The position numbers and the translations under genes are program-made. Positions 6,785 through 14,609 of a stretch of 60,551 nt of DNA are shown here, piece after piece. Within the stretch, counting starts at the first letter, position 1. Each line of letters opens with the position of its first letter. The notes under the pieces are model-generated. The model was not told where the DNA came from, did no database searches, and worked only from the letters and a program-made list of their open reading frames with translations. Origin of the DNA: Acidimicrobiia bacterium (GTDB taxonomy: Bacteria > Actinomycetota > Acidimicrobiia > Acidimicrobiales > Aldehydirespiratoraceae); the NCBI GenBank assembly GCA_022828135.1, contig JAJEJB010000034.1, positions 1 to 60,551 on the forward strand. The letters are read 5' to 3'.

Positions 6785-8523
6785 CAGCGGTCGACTCCGC
6801 CGTACACGGCCACCACCTCGGGGTCGTTCTCGACCTCGGCCACGGTTCCGTCGGCCAGCAGCGAGCCCCTTGCCAGCACAGTCACCCGGTCCGCCACCGC
6901 CCGGATGAAGGCCATGTCGTGCTCGACGATCAGCACCGGCAGCCGGTAGTCGGTATGCACCTCCCGCAGGAGCTCGGCCGCCGCGAGACTCTCCGCCGCC
7001 GTCATGCCGGCCGTCGGCTCATCGAGCAGCAGGACCCGGCAATGCCCCGCCATGGCCATGGCGATCTCCAACCACTGCTTGTCGCCGTGGGAGAGCCCGC
7101 CGGCACCGGAGCCAGCCCGTACGTCGAGTCCGGTGCGCTCCAGCATCCGCAGCGACGTCTCCGGCACCCGGGCCTCCCAGGCGGCGAAGGTCAGCCGCCA
7201 GGGCGAAGGGTCGGCTCCCCAGGCCGCCACCGCGATGTTCTCGGCCACGGACAGCGAACCGATGACCTGGGGCGACTGAAACTTGCGGCTCACACCGTGG
7301 CGGGCGAACTCCCAGGCCCTCAGCCCTGTGCAGTCCCGTCCGAGCGTGGTGATCGAGCCGTTCTGGCAGCCCTGCTGGCCGCAGAGGACGTCCAGGAGGG
7401 TGGACTTGCCTGCGCCGTTGGGGCCGATGAGGCAGCGCAGCTCCGGTTCGTCCATGGTGAGGGTGACGCCGTCGAGGACCTTGAAGAACCCGAAGGACTT
7501 GTCCACGCCGGTGGCTTCGAACACCGCTGAACCGTTGCCGGCGGCGGTGACGGGAGCGGTGGCCGACAACCGAAGGTCGCGGCTGCGCCTCGGTGGGCGT
7601 CCCGCCGCTCGCAGCAGGCTCGGGACCAGCCCCTCGGGGACGAGGGCCACCGCCGCCACGAAGATCACGCCGGTGGCCAGGGTCCAGTACTGCAGCCACA
7701 CGTCGGCGAGGGTCGCCGAGGCGAAGTTGATGGCCAGGGTGCCGATGACGGGTCCGATGATCGTGCCCCGCCCGCCGACGAGCGTCCACAGCACAACGTT
7801 GGTGGCGAGGGCGAAGCCGAAGATCTGGGGCGACACGAAGCCGGTCCGGTGCACGTAGAGGGCGCCGGCCAGGCCCGCTACGGCTCCTCCGACGGTGAAG
7901 ACCCAGACCTTGAGGGCCACGGTGTCGTAGCCGAGCGCCTCCATGCGGCGCTCGTTGTCGCGGATGCCGATGAGCACCGCTCCAATGGGCCTGGTCGCCA
8001 ACAGACCCACAAGGGTGATGACGGCGACGGCCACCACCGAGATGAACAGGTCCTGGGTGCTGTCAGACCATTCCGGCCCGAATGCGGTGATGCGTGGGAT
8101 GTCGGTGAGGCCGTTGAATCCGCCGGTCACGTCGCGCCACTGCTCCGCGACCTGCTCGAGGGTGAGCGACAGCACCAGGGTCAACAGCCCGATGACGACC
8201 GGTGTGGGCCGGCGCCGGAACGCGGCGATGCCCACGCCGGCCGCGACGGTCGCGCCGACCAGCGTCGCCACCAACAGCCCGGGCAGGGTCAGAGCCGGTG
8301 CGGCCGCCGCAAGACGGGCGGTGGTGTAGGCCGCGATTCCGAACGGCAGCAGCTGGCCCAGCGAGAGGATCCCCGCGTAGCCCCAGACCAGGTCGAGGCT
8401 CACGGCCAGCACGGCGAGGCTCAGGAACAGCGACAGCTGCCCGGCCCGGAAGTCCCCCAGGGTGACGCTGGCTACGGCGACCCCGACCGCCGCGGTCGCG
8501 CCGTAGCCGAGCGGACGCTTCAC
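6784..8523 (-). CDS. Fused LivM permease and LivG ATPase
   Basis: 579 residues from GTG 8523; the open frame extends farther upstream but that part is a shadow of livH. GTGA overlaps the livH stop. Residues 1-290 are a LivM-type permease with about eight to ten hydrophobic segments and the motif GIRDNERRMEALGYD. A short basic linker follows, then a LivG-type ATPase (about 320-575) with Walker A GPNGAGKS, a degenerate signature LSHGDKQWLE, Walker B LLLDEPTAGM and a switch His in IVEHDM. The fusion ties one membrane subunit to one ATPase in a single chain; LivF supplies the other ATPase. Such LivM-LivG fusions exist elsewhere. Confidence 0.88.
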   Translation of the reverse strand: MKRPLGYGATAAVGVAVASVTLGDFRAGQLSLFLSLAVLAVSLDLVWGYAGILSLGQLLPFGIAAYTTARLAAAAPALTLPGLLVATLVGATVAAGVGIAAFRRRPTPVVIGLLTLVLSLTLEQVAEQWRDVTGGFNGLTDIPRITAFGPEWSDSTQDLFISVVAVAVITLVGLLATRPIGAVLIGIRDNERRMEALGYDTVALKVWVFTVGGAVAGLAGALYVHRTGFVSPQIFGFALATNVVLWTLVGGRGTIIGPVIGTLAINFASATLADVWLQYWTLATGVIFVAAVALVPEGLVPSLLRAAGRPPRRSRDLRLSATAPVTAAGNGSAVFEATGVDKSFGFFKVLDGVTLTMDEPELRCLIGPNGAGKSTLLDVLCGQQGCQNGSITTLGRDCTGLRAWEFARHGVSRKFQSPQVIGSLSVAENIAVAAWGADPSPWRLTFAAWEARVPETSLRMLERTGLDVRAGSGAGGLSHGDKQWLEIAMAMAGHCRVLLLDEPTAGMTAAESLAAAELLREVHTDYRLPVLIVEHDMAFIRAVADRVTVLARGSLLADGTVAEVENDPEVVAVYGGVDR

Positions 8524-9374
8524 GCCACCGCTCCGGCCGGTGCGGGTCGCCGGAACTGCAGGACCAGCACCGCCAGCGCCAGCGACGCGATCTGGGCCCA
8601 CACCGCGTCGTAGAAGTGGATGACACCGGTCTGGACCGCGGCCACTACCAGCGCGCCCGCCGCCACGCCCCAGAGCCGGTTGTAGCCCCCGACGATCACC
8701 ACGAGGAAGGCGCCCGGGAGGTAGGCGAGGCCCGCCTGCGGCTCGACGGCACCGAGCGGTGCCACCAGCGCTCCCGCTATCCCCGCGGTGGCGGCGCCGA
8801 CACCGAACGCGCAGAGATTGGTCATCCCGGTGCGGATGCCCGCCGATTCGGCCAGGTCGCGATCGGCGACGATGGCTCGCACCACGAGACCGAAGCGGGA
8901 CCGGGTGAACGCCAGCAGGGTGGCCGCCACGACCACGGCTGCGATCGCGATGAGCAGGTAGCGGTATGTGGGGAACAGGACGCCGAAGGCCCTGGTGGCG
9001 CCCGGGACCGGGTTGGGGACGCTTTGGAAGTCCTTGCTGAACACCAGCTCCGCGATCTGGCGGAGGCACACCGACAGCCCGAACGTGGCCAGGATCGTCA
9101 ACTCGGGTTGGCGATGGATACGCCGGATCAGGCCCACCTCGATCACCACACCGAGAACGAACAGCACGACCGCCGCCAGCGGCACGCTCAGCCAGTGGTT
9201 GAGGCCGACGGTGTGCACGACGTAGGCCACGTAGGCGCCGAGCATGACGAACTCGCCGTGGGCGAGGTTGATCACGCCCATGAGGCCGAAGACGATTCCG
9301 AGTCCGAGCGCGACGATGGCGAGGATCGCGAAGAGGCTGACGCCGTTGAGCAGTTCGAGTGTCAGCGCGTCCAA
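8520..9374 (-). CDS. livH: ABC transporter permease, LivH type
   Basis: 284 residues, about eight membrane segments. The N-terminal GVINLAHGEFVMLGAY stretch is the LivH/UrtB signature. The C-terminal half carries the EAA-like loop (AIVADRDLAESAGI) that contacts the ATPases. Lies 16 bp after livK and overlaps the next gene by GTGA. With the LivM part it forms the membrane channel of the uptake system. Confidence 0.9.
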   Translation of the reverse strand: MDALTLELLNGVSLFAILAIVALGLGIVFGLMGVINLAHGEFVMLGAYVAYVVHTVGLNHWLSVPLAAVVLFVLGVVIEVGLIRRIHRQPELTILATFGLSVCLRQIAELVFSKDFQSVPNPVPGATRAFGVLFPTYRYLLIAIAAVVVAATLLAFTRSRFGLVVRAIVADRDLAESAGIRTGMTNLCAFGVGAATAGIAGALVAPLGAVEPQAGLAYLPGAFLVVIVGGYNRLWGVAAGALVVAAVQTGVIHFYDAVWAQIASLALAVLVLQFRRPAPAGAVA

Positions 9375-9390
9375 GTGTTCTCGCTGGGGG

Positions 9391-10785
9391 CTAGGCCGGG
9401 TCGCAGGTCTCGTCGGGCTCCACCGACGCGAACGACTGCACGATCAGCTGCGAGCCGTCGGCCTGGATCTCAGCCACATAGATCGGCTGGGACAGGTGGC
9501 GGCTGCCGGTGATCGAGATGTCGCCTGTCGGTGTCGTCAGCGACAGCCCCTCCATGGCGGCCGCCACCGCCGCAGTGTCGGTGGTTCCGGCTGCATTGGC
9601 CGCGGCCGCGTACAGCAGCGCGGCGTCGTAGATATGGGAGCTGAATGTCATATGGGGAGGTGCGTCGGCTCCGAAGCGCTCGAAGTAGCGGCTCACGAAC
9701 GCGTTGTTGAGGGCGCTGTCGACCTCCTTGAAGTAGCCCAACGTGACTCTCATGCCCGCGGTGACAGCCGGGCCCATGGCTCCGAGCACGTTCTCCTCGT
9801 AGATGTTGGCCAGCCTCGGGATGGCGTCCTGGCCGATGCCGAAGTCCACTGCCTGGGTCTCGAAGGCGATGGCGTCGCCGCCGACGAGCGCGGGGAAGAT
9901 CAGGTCCGCGCCCGATCCTGCGATGATCTGGGCCACCGACGAGAAGTCCTGGGTGCCCAGCGGGACGTACTCCTCGCCGACAACCTCGCCGCCGGCGGCC
10001 TCGATGTACTGCCGCGCCAGTTCGAAGCTGCGGCGGGGCCACACGTAGTCGTTGCCGAGCAGGAACCAGGTCTGGCCCCCGGTCTGCTCCATCATCCACG
10101 GGATCACCGGCGCCAGTTGCTGGCTAGGCACCTCGCCGGTGTTGAACATCACCGACGAGCATTCGCCGCCCTCGTACAGGGCGGCGTAGATGTAGAGCAC
10201 GTCGGCGTCCTCGGCCAGCGGCTTGGCGGCCTGGCGCGTCGCGCTGGAGTGGGTCCCGAGGACCACGTCGACGTTGTCGGAGTCGATCAGCTGCTCCATG
10301 GCCTGCCGGCCGACGGCCGGATCGGTGGCGTCGTCGGCCAGGTAGGTCTCCACGGGCCGGCCGTTGATGCCTCCGGCCGCGTTGATGTCCTCCTCGATCA
10401 GCTCGGCGATGTTGGCTGTGGGCGGGCCGAAGACGCCGGCCGGACCGCTGTTCGAGAACAGGATCCCGATGCGCACCGGCTCTCCCGAGGGCTCGGCCGA
10501 CTCCTCGGTCGTCTCAGGCTCGTCGGGTGCCTCGGTGGCCTCAGGCTCGGGAGCCTCGGTCGTCTCTGGCTCATCGGGATCGGGTGCCTCGGTGGTCTCG
10601 GGCTCGGGTGCTTCCTCAGAGTCGGTGGATTCGGCGCCTGTGTCAGCCGCGGCCGGCTCGGACGGCGCATCCGGGGTCCCGTCGTCATCATCTCCGCAGG
10701 CCGCGGCGACTAGAGCAAGGAGCGCGACGAGCGAGGCCACGAACCACAAGCGAGACCGCGAGCGGGAGTCCTGTAGTGTTCTCAT
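9391..10785 (-). CDS. Amide/branched-chain amino acid type receptor lipoprotein
   Basis: 464 residues. Signal peptide with lipobox LVAAAC, lipidated Cys30, then a 65-residue Asp/Glu/Pro/Thr linker built of imperfect TTEAPEPE units, then a Peripla_BP_5/6 receptor domain (from VRIGILFSNSGPAGVFG to the end). The WFLLGNDYVWPR and DDATDPAVG segments place it near the UrtA/AmiC branch of amide receptors rather than classical LivJ. First gene of the transporter operon, with its own promoter. Its receptor domain is closely similar to the cytoplasmic sensor encoded just upstream. Confidence 0.85.
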   Translation of the reverse strand: MRTLQDSRSRSRLWFVASLVALLALVAAACGDDDDGTPDAPSEPAAADTGAESTDSEEAPEPETTEAPDPDEPETTEAPEPEATEAPDEPETTEESAEPSGEPVRIGILFSNSGPAGVFGPPTANIAELIEEDINAAGGINGRPVETYLADDATDPAVGRQAMEQLIDSDNVDVVLGTHSSATRQAAKPLAEDADVLYIYAALYEGGECSSVMFNTGEVPSQQLAPVIPWMMEQTGGQTWFLLGNDYVWPRRSFELARQYIEAAGGEVVGEEYVPLGTQDFSSVAQIIAGSGADLIFPALVGGDAIAFETQAVDFGIGQDAIPRLANIYEENVLGAMGPAVTAGMRVTLGYFKEVDSALNNAFVSRYFERFGADAPPHMTFSSHIYDAALLYAAAANAAGTTDTAAVAAAMEGLSLTTPTGDISITGSRHLSQPIYVAEIQADGSQLIVQSFASVEPDETCDPA

Positions 10786-10799
10786 GACAAAGCCCTCCT

Positions 10800-10823
10800 A
10801 TATGTGAGCAGTTATTGACATAT
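10800..10823. promoter_or_regulatory. Palindromic operator over the livK promoter
   Basis: ATATGT (10800-10805) and ACATAT (10818-10823) form the ends of a 24-bp palindrome that overlaps the livK -10 box and start site. The first 21 bp (10800-10820) match 17 of 21 bases of a site upstream of arsR (12727-12747, opposite orientation). The shared bases are ATATGTG, GCA, T and TTGACA. Position over -10 to about +13 implies repression. ArsR as the binder is inferred. Confidence 0.65.
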
Positions 10824-10848
10824 TGTCGGATAGGAGGGGCGCGGTCAA
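10820..10848 (-). promoter_or_regulatory. livK promoter, -35 and -10
   Basis: Minus strand: TTGACC (10848-10843), a 17-bp spacer, then CAATAT (10825-10820). Good sigma-70-type spacing, with livK starting at 10785 behind an AGGAGG (10798-10793). Confidence 0.6.
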
Positions 10849-10857
10849 GTCTCGGAG

Positions 10858-10882
10858 GGTCGCCCGCCGGCGCCGGGCGACC
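10858..10882 (-). terminator. Hairpin after the sensor gene
   Basis: GGTCGCCCG (10858-10866) and CGGGCGACC (10874-10882): perfect 9-bp GC stem with a 7-nt loop, 12 bp past the sensor stop and before the livK promoter. No T tract, so it may be a weak intrinsic or actinobacterial-type terminator. It separates the arsR-sensor unit from the transporter operon. Confidence 0.55.
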
Positions 10883-10894
10883 GGTGCCGGTCAG

Positions 10895-12334
10895 TCAGGA
10901 CGCTTGGGTGGCGGCGGGGAGCTCGTCCAGGATCCGCACGCCGGAGCGGGTCGCCTCTCCCAGCAGCAGCGACTCGAGGGAGCCGCCCCGGGTGCAGCGC
11001 CGGGGACCGTTGAACCTGGATCTGCGCAGGCCGCTCAACAGTGCGGTCGGCTCCACTCCCCCGCCGGCCCGGCACGAGCGGGCCCACGTGTGGATCGCCT
11101 CGTACACGCCCTCCGCGGCCGCCGAGACCGGCGGTGAGCAGGACCCGAACCGGTCCGAGTAGCGCCGGAGGAACTCGCGGTTCTCCGAGGTGTCGAGCGC
11201 TACGAAGTAACCCAGCGCGTTCCAGGTGCCCTCACCGGACTCGCCGAGATGCTCGACCACGGCGTCGTCCATGAGCGGGGCGAACGTCCGGATGCTGTCC
11301 CTCAGGCCGTACGCCGCGAAATCGCGCTGGAAGCCGACATGGTCCTGGCCGACAAAGCTCGACACCACATGGTCGACACCGCTCCGCTGGATGGCTGCCA
11401 GCAACGGTTCGAAGTTCTGCGATCCCAACGACAGGTAGCCCTCGCCTGCGACGTGGCCATCCATGCGCTCGATGACGGCCCTCGCCGTGGCGCCGACCGC
11501 TCGGGGCCACGAGTAATCGTTGCCGGCCAGGAACCAGCGGGACCCGCCCGTCCGTGCGGCCATGCGCGGCAGGGCCCGGTGGAGCTGGTCCATCGGCGTC
11601 TCGCCGAAACGGACGAGCAGTGGATGTCCCGCGGTCGGCTCACTGGTCGGCGTGTAGAGGTAGGGGATGCCCTCAGCTACCGCCATGGGAGCGGTGACCG
11701 CGTAAGTGGCCGAGGAGTGCATCCCGATCACGGCGGCCAGACCCGGCGTGCAGCACAGGCGGCGCATGGCGATCGCGCCCACGCCTGGGTCCGTGGCGTC
11801 GTCGCCCACGACCAGTCTGACGGCTCGGCCCATCACACCACCGTCGGCGTTGATCTCCTCGACCGCGAGTTGCGCGCAGTTCGCAGTCGAGCGACCCAGG
11901 ATCCCCGCCGGGCCTGACAGGGAGATCAGGAGGCCCAGAGGCACCTCCCACCACCCCGTCTCGTAGCCGCCCAGCAACCCCAACTCGGCACCGAGGCGGG
12001 CCACTTCGAGGTCATCGATCGTTACACGCACTCGCAGCCGCGTGCCCCCGCTGTCCAACGGGTCGAAGCGGCAGACGACACGACCCGCCCAGGGTGTCTC
12101 GTGCATCAAGTCGATACGACGGTTCGGCTGACACGACAGGACCCTGGCAGTCCCCGGTGATCGAGCCAAGCCACCGAGCGGAAGTGCCAACCGGACCAGT
12201 GCGCCGGGTGTGAGCAGCGGCGCCTCCGACCCGAACAGCCACCCGACGGCCGCGTCGCCCTGGCCGAACAGCGCGAACAGCTCGCTGGGGCAGGCCTCCA
12301 GCCGCAGTTCGTTGTTGAGGACGAGCTCACCCAT
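10895..12334 (-). CDS. SRPBCC domain fused to AmiC-like amide sensor
   Basis: 479 residues from ATG 12334, 10 bp after arsR; the frame is open farther upstream but overlaps arsR there. Residues 1-130 look like an SRPBCC (AHSA1/CoxG-like) fold, with the pattern GxxVRLALPLGG and then PWAGRVVCRFDPLDSGGTRLRVRV. Residues 133-470 are a periplasmic-type receptor fold (SGPAGILGRSTANCAQLAVEEINADGG) that parallels the LivK homologue segment by segment: DDATDPGVG and RWFLAGNDYSWPR match DDATDPAVG and TWFLLGNDYVWPR. There is no signal peptide, so it should be cytoplasmic like AmiC, the amide-sensing regulator of the Pseudomonas amidase operon. ArsR-SRPBCC gene pairs are common. Here the partner carries an amide-receptor domain, which suggests it senses the transported substrate and modulates ArsR. 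Confidence 0.75.
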   Translation of the reverse strand: MGELVLNNELRLEACPSELFALFGQGDAAVGWLFGSEAPLLTPGALVRLALPLGGLARSPGTARVLSCQPNRRIDLMHETPWAGRVVCRFDPLDSGGTRLRVRVTIDDLEVARLGAELGLLGGYETGWWEVPLGLLISLSGPAGILGRSTANCAQLAVEEINADGGVMGRAVRLVVGDDATDPGVGAIAMRRLCCTPGLAAVIGMHSSATYAVTAPMAVAEGIPYLYTPTSEPTAGHPLLVRFGETPMDQLHRALPRMAARTGGSRWFLAGNDYSWPRAVGATARAVIERMDGHVAGEGYLSLGSQNFEPLLAAIQRSGVDHVVSSFVGQDHVGFQRDFAAYGLRDSIRTFAPLMDDAVVEHLGESGEGTWNALGYFVALDTSENREFLRRYSDRFGSCSPPVSAAAEGVYEAIHTWARSCRAGGGVEPTALLSGLRRSRFNGPRRCTRGGSLESLLLGEATRSGVRILDELPAATQAS

Positions 12335-12344
12335 GAGACCGCGT

Positions 12345-12707
12345 CTAGGCGCTGCGCTCTTCGACTCGGCCCGCGGAGAAGTCCTCCGGCGTGGCCGCGC
12401 CCTGCACGGCCGACGCGAGCTGCTCCAGGGAGTTCTGGTACACGGACGTGAGGAAGGCCACCACCGCGTCGGCCGGGCTGGAGGTGACCGAGTAGTGCCG
12501 GAACCGGCCGTCGCGGCGCTCCGCCACCAGCCCGGCGAGGCGGAGTATTCGTAGATGCGACGACACCGCAGTGCGTCCCAACGAGTCGAAATGCGCGGCG
12601 ATCTCACCCGCGGTGAGCTCCTCGTGCTCGCCGATCAGGCTGAGAATGGCCCTTCGGGTGGGATCGGCGAGAGCCGAGAAGATCGCGTCACTGTCGGAGG
12701 GGGCCAT
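12345..12707 (-). CDS. ArsR-family transcriptional repressor
   Basis: 120 residues from ATG 12707, which sits 4 nt after AGGAGG (12717-12712); the GTG just before it is too close to the ribosome binding site. Winged helix typical of ArsR: FSALADPTRRAILSLI, then the recognition helix GRTAVSSHLRILRLAGLV and wing RRDGRFRHYSV. No Cys metal site; it belongs to the non-metal ArsR group often paired with SRPBCC proteins, as here. Likely binds the motif present in front of itself and of livK, giving autoregulation and control of uptake and amidase. Confidence 0.85.
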   Translation of the reverse strand: MAPSDSDAIFSALADPTRRAILSLIGEHEELTAGEIAAHFDSLGRTAVSSHLRILRLAGLVAERRDGRFRHYSVTSSPADAVVAFLTSVYQNSLEQLASAVQGAATPEDFSAGRVEERSA

Positions 12708-12726
12708 CACGCCTCCTGTGTCTGTT

Positions 12727-12747
12727 TGTCAACACTTGCGCACATAT
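12727..12747. promoter_or_regulatory. Probable ArsR operator upstream of arsR
   Basis: On the minus strand it reads ATATGTG, C, GCA, AG, T, G, TTGACA. 17 of 21 bases match the livK operator at 10800-10820. It lies about 20 bp upstream of the arsR start, suiting autorepression. Confidence 0.6.
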
Positions 12748-12799
12748 GATGCCATACTGTCGATCAGCCTGCCCCGTGGTGAGAGACCCACGGCTGCGT

Positions 12800-13768
12800 T
12801 CAGCGGGTGATCTCGGCGGCTAGTGCCATGTCCTCGGCCGCAGTGCCGAGATCGTTGACCGACACCTGGAACTCGTCGATCCCGTGGGCGGCCACCAGCC
12901 CGTTCAGCTCTGAACGGCACTCGTCCACCGATCCCGAGATCACGAAGGCATCGACCCAGTCGTCGAGCACGAACCGGGCCGCAGCCCCGGGCCCGCCCTC
13001 GGAGAGGCCCCGGCGGATGGCGGCCTCGGTCTGCGCGTCCAGGCCGATCCGGTCCTTGACGTGGTCGGGGGAATCCACGAGACGGAACGTCAGGGCCGCC
13101 CGGGCTGCCTCGCGGGCCCGATCCGTCGTGGCCAGGATGGTCATGTAGCACAGCCTCGGGCGGGGACGGCCGTGCTCGCCGGCAGCCGCCCGGATCGCCT
13201 CTATGTGCTCGCCGATCAGCTCCTTGTGGACGAACGACAGGATGAAGCCGTCGGCCAGCTCTCCCGCCAAGCGCATCACCCTCGGACCGCGCCCGGCCAG
13301 CCAGACGGGAATGTCGGGCCGGCCGTAGCCGAGGCGGGCCCGACGGAACCCGCCGGCCACACCGCTGTGATCGACGGTCTCGCCCGACCACAGCGCCCGG
13401 CTGGTGGTCACCAGCTCCCGCATGGCAGTGATCGGCGCCCGGCGTTCGATGGCCAGCGCGGTGAGCGTGAGGGCGCCGCCCGCTCCGATCCCCAGCGCGG
13501 CCCGCCCACCGGAGGCCTCGTCCAGGGTGGCGACAGCCGCGGCGGTCATGCCCGGATGGCGGGTGTAGGCGTTGGTGATGCCCGTGCCGACCTCAACGGA
13601 GCTTGTGGCCGCGGCAACCGCGCCCAAGGTCACCCAGCACTCCCTGGCCGCCAGACCCTCGTCGGGGATCCACACCCGGCTGCACCCGAGCCTCTCGGCC
13701 GCCACCGCTGCATTCACGACCTGCTCGACCGGTCCCTCGGGCATCACCATGCAAGCCAGCTCAACCAC
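12800..13768 (-). CDS. LLM-class F420-dependent oxidoreductase
   Basis: 322 residues from GTG 13768 (MVELACMVMPEGP); the longer frame would run into the divergent SDR gene. Luciferase-like TIM barrel of the F420/FMN type: GTGITNAYTRHPGMTA, GIGAGGALTLTALAI, PIPVWLAGRGPRVMRLAGE-type segments. It presumably uses F420H2 to reduce or oxidise an unknown substrate. It is a paralogue of the gene at 46985-47965. Divergently transcribed from the SDR with 62 bp between. Confidence 0.8.
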   Translation of the reverse strand: MVELACMVMPEGPVEQVVNAAVAAERLGCSRVWIPDEGLAARECWVTLGAVAAATSSVEVGTGITNAYTRHPGMTAAAVATLDEASGGRAALGIGAGGALTLTALAIERRAPITAMRELVTTSRALWSGETVDHSGVAGGFRRARLGYGRPDIPVWLAGRGPRVMRLAGELADGFILSFVHKELIGEHIEAIRAAAGEHGRPRPRLCYMTILATTDRAREAARAALTFRLVDSPDHVKDRIGLDAQTEAAIRRGLSEGGPGAAARFVLDDWVDAFVISGSVDECRSELNGLVAAHGIDEFQVSVNDLGTAAEDMALAAEITR

Positions 13769-13830
13769 CGCGCCGACAATAGAGGCGCCCGGTCGAAACC
13801 GTGCGAACCGCCGTCTGCCATGCTCTATAC

Positions 13831-14595
13831 ATGGAGTTGGCAGAACGGGTCGCGTTGGTGACCGGCGGGGCCCACCGGGTTGGCCGAGCCATCGCACTGG
13901 AGCTCGCGGCGGCGGGCGCCAGCGTGGCCATCGCATACCACCGATCCGAGGATCAGGCCGCCGAGACGGTCACCGAGCTGCGCAACTGCGGTGTCGACGC
14001 CGGCGGGTTCAAGGCCGATCTGGCCGTGCCGGCCGAAGCCGCCGGACTCGCCGAAGCCGTTGCCGGCCGTCTGGGACCCATCGACGCCCTGGTCAACAGC
14101 GCGTCGTGGTTCGCCCGGGACGAGTTCCCCTCGGAGGACACCGAGACCTGGTACCGGACCCTTGACGTGGTGCTCCACGGGCCGTTCCATCTCACCAACG
14201 CCGTCGCGCCGTCAATGCTCGAGAGGGGCGGCGGGGCGATCGTGAACATCGTCGATCTGTCGGCCTGGCAGCCGTGGCCCGGCCGAGCCGCCCACAGCGT
14301 GGCCAAGGCCGCGCTGCTGGCCCTGACCCGCCAGGTGGCGGTGGAACTCGCCCCGACCGTGCGCTGCAACGCGGTGGCGCTCGGCCCGACCATCGCGCCC
14401 GCCAAGTTCGGGCCCGATCAGGTCGAGAGACTGAGACAGCGCACGCTGCTCGGTCGCTGGAACGGAGGCACCGAGGCCGGACGGGCCGTGCGGTACCTCC
14501 TCGAAGCGGGGGCGGTCACCGGCGAGTGCCTGACCGTCGACGGCGGCGAGCAGTACGGCCACGTGCGCGACCGCTTCACCGACACCGCCGGCTAG
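13831..14595 (+). CDS. Pteridine-reductase-like short-chain dehydrogenase with altered active site
   Basis: 254 residues, ATG 13831. Rossmann cofactor loop TGGAHRVGR (11-19), basic YHR after beta-2 (NADPH preference), VNSAS where NNAG is usual. The catalytic region is IVNIVDLSAWQPWPGRAAHSVAKAA in outline: Asp142 and Lys159 match the Asp/Lys of PTR1/FolM-type pteridine reductases, but the catalytic Tyr is His155 (HSVAK instead of YxxxK). The C-terminal VDGG is intact. It may reduce a pterin or folate by a modified mechanism, or be an SDR of other specificity. Divergent from the LLM gene. Confidence 0.75.
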   Translation: MELAERVALVTGGAHRVGRAIALELAAAGASVAIAYHRSEDQAAETVTELRNCGVDAGGFKADLAVPAEAAGLAEAVAGRLGPIDALVNSASWFARDEFPSEDTETWYRTLDVVLHGPFHLTNAVAPSMLERGGGAIVNIVDLSAWQPWPGRAAHSVAKAALLALTRQVAVELAPTVRCNAVALGPTIAPAKFGPDQVERLRQRTLLGRWNGGTEAGRAVRYLLEAGAVTGECLTVDGGEQYGHVRDRFTDTAG

Positions 14596-14609
14596 ACCGG
14601 CAACGACGG

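Noticed and set aside
8524..9069. N-terminal extension of the LivM-LivG frame
   Set aside because: This part overlaps livH out of frame and is Arg/Pro-rich. The real start is GTG 8523 overlapping the livH stop.
10490..10690. Repetitive DNA in livK as a CRISPR-like or minisatellite feature
   Set aside because: The repeats are codon-level and encode the Thr/Glu/Pro-rich linker behind the lipid anchor. There are no spacers.
12335..12607. N-terminal extension of the SRPBCC/AmiC-like frame
   Set aside because: It overlaps arsR out of frame with Arg/Ser/Pro-rich sequence. ATG 12334 follows arsR by 10 bp.
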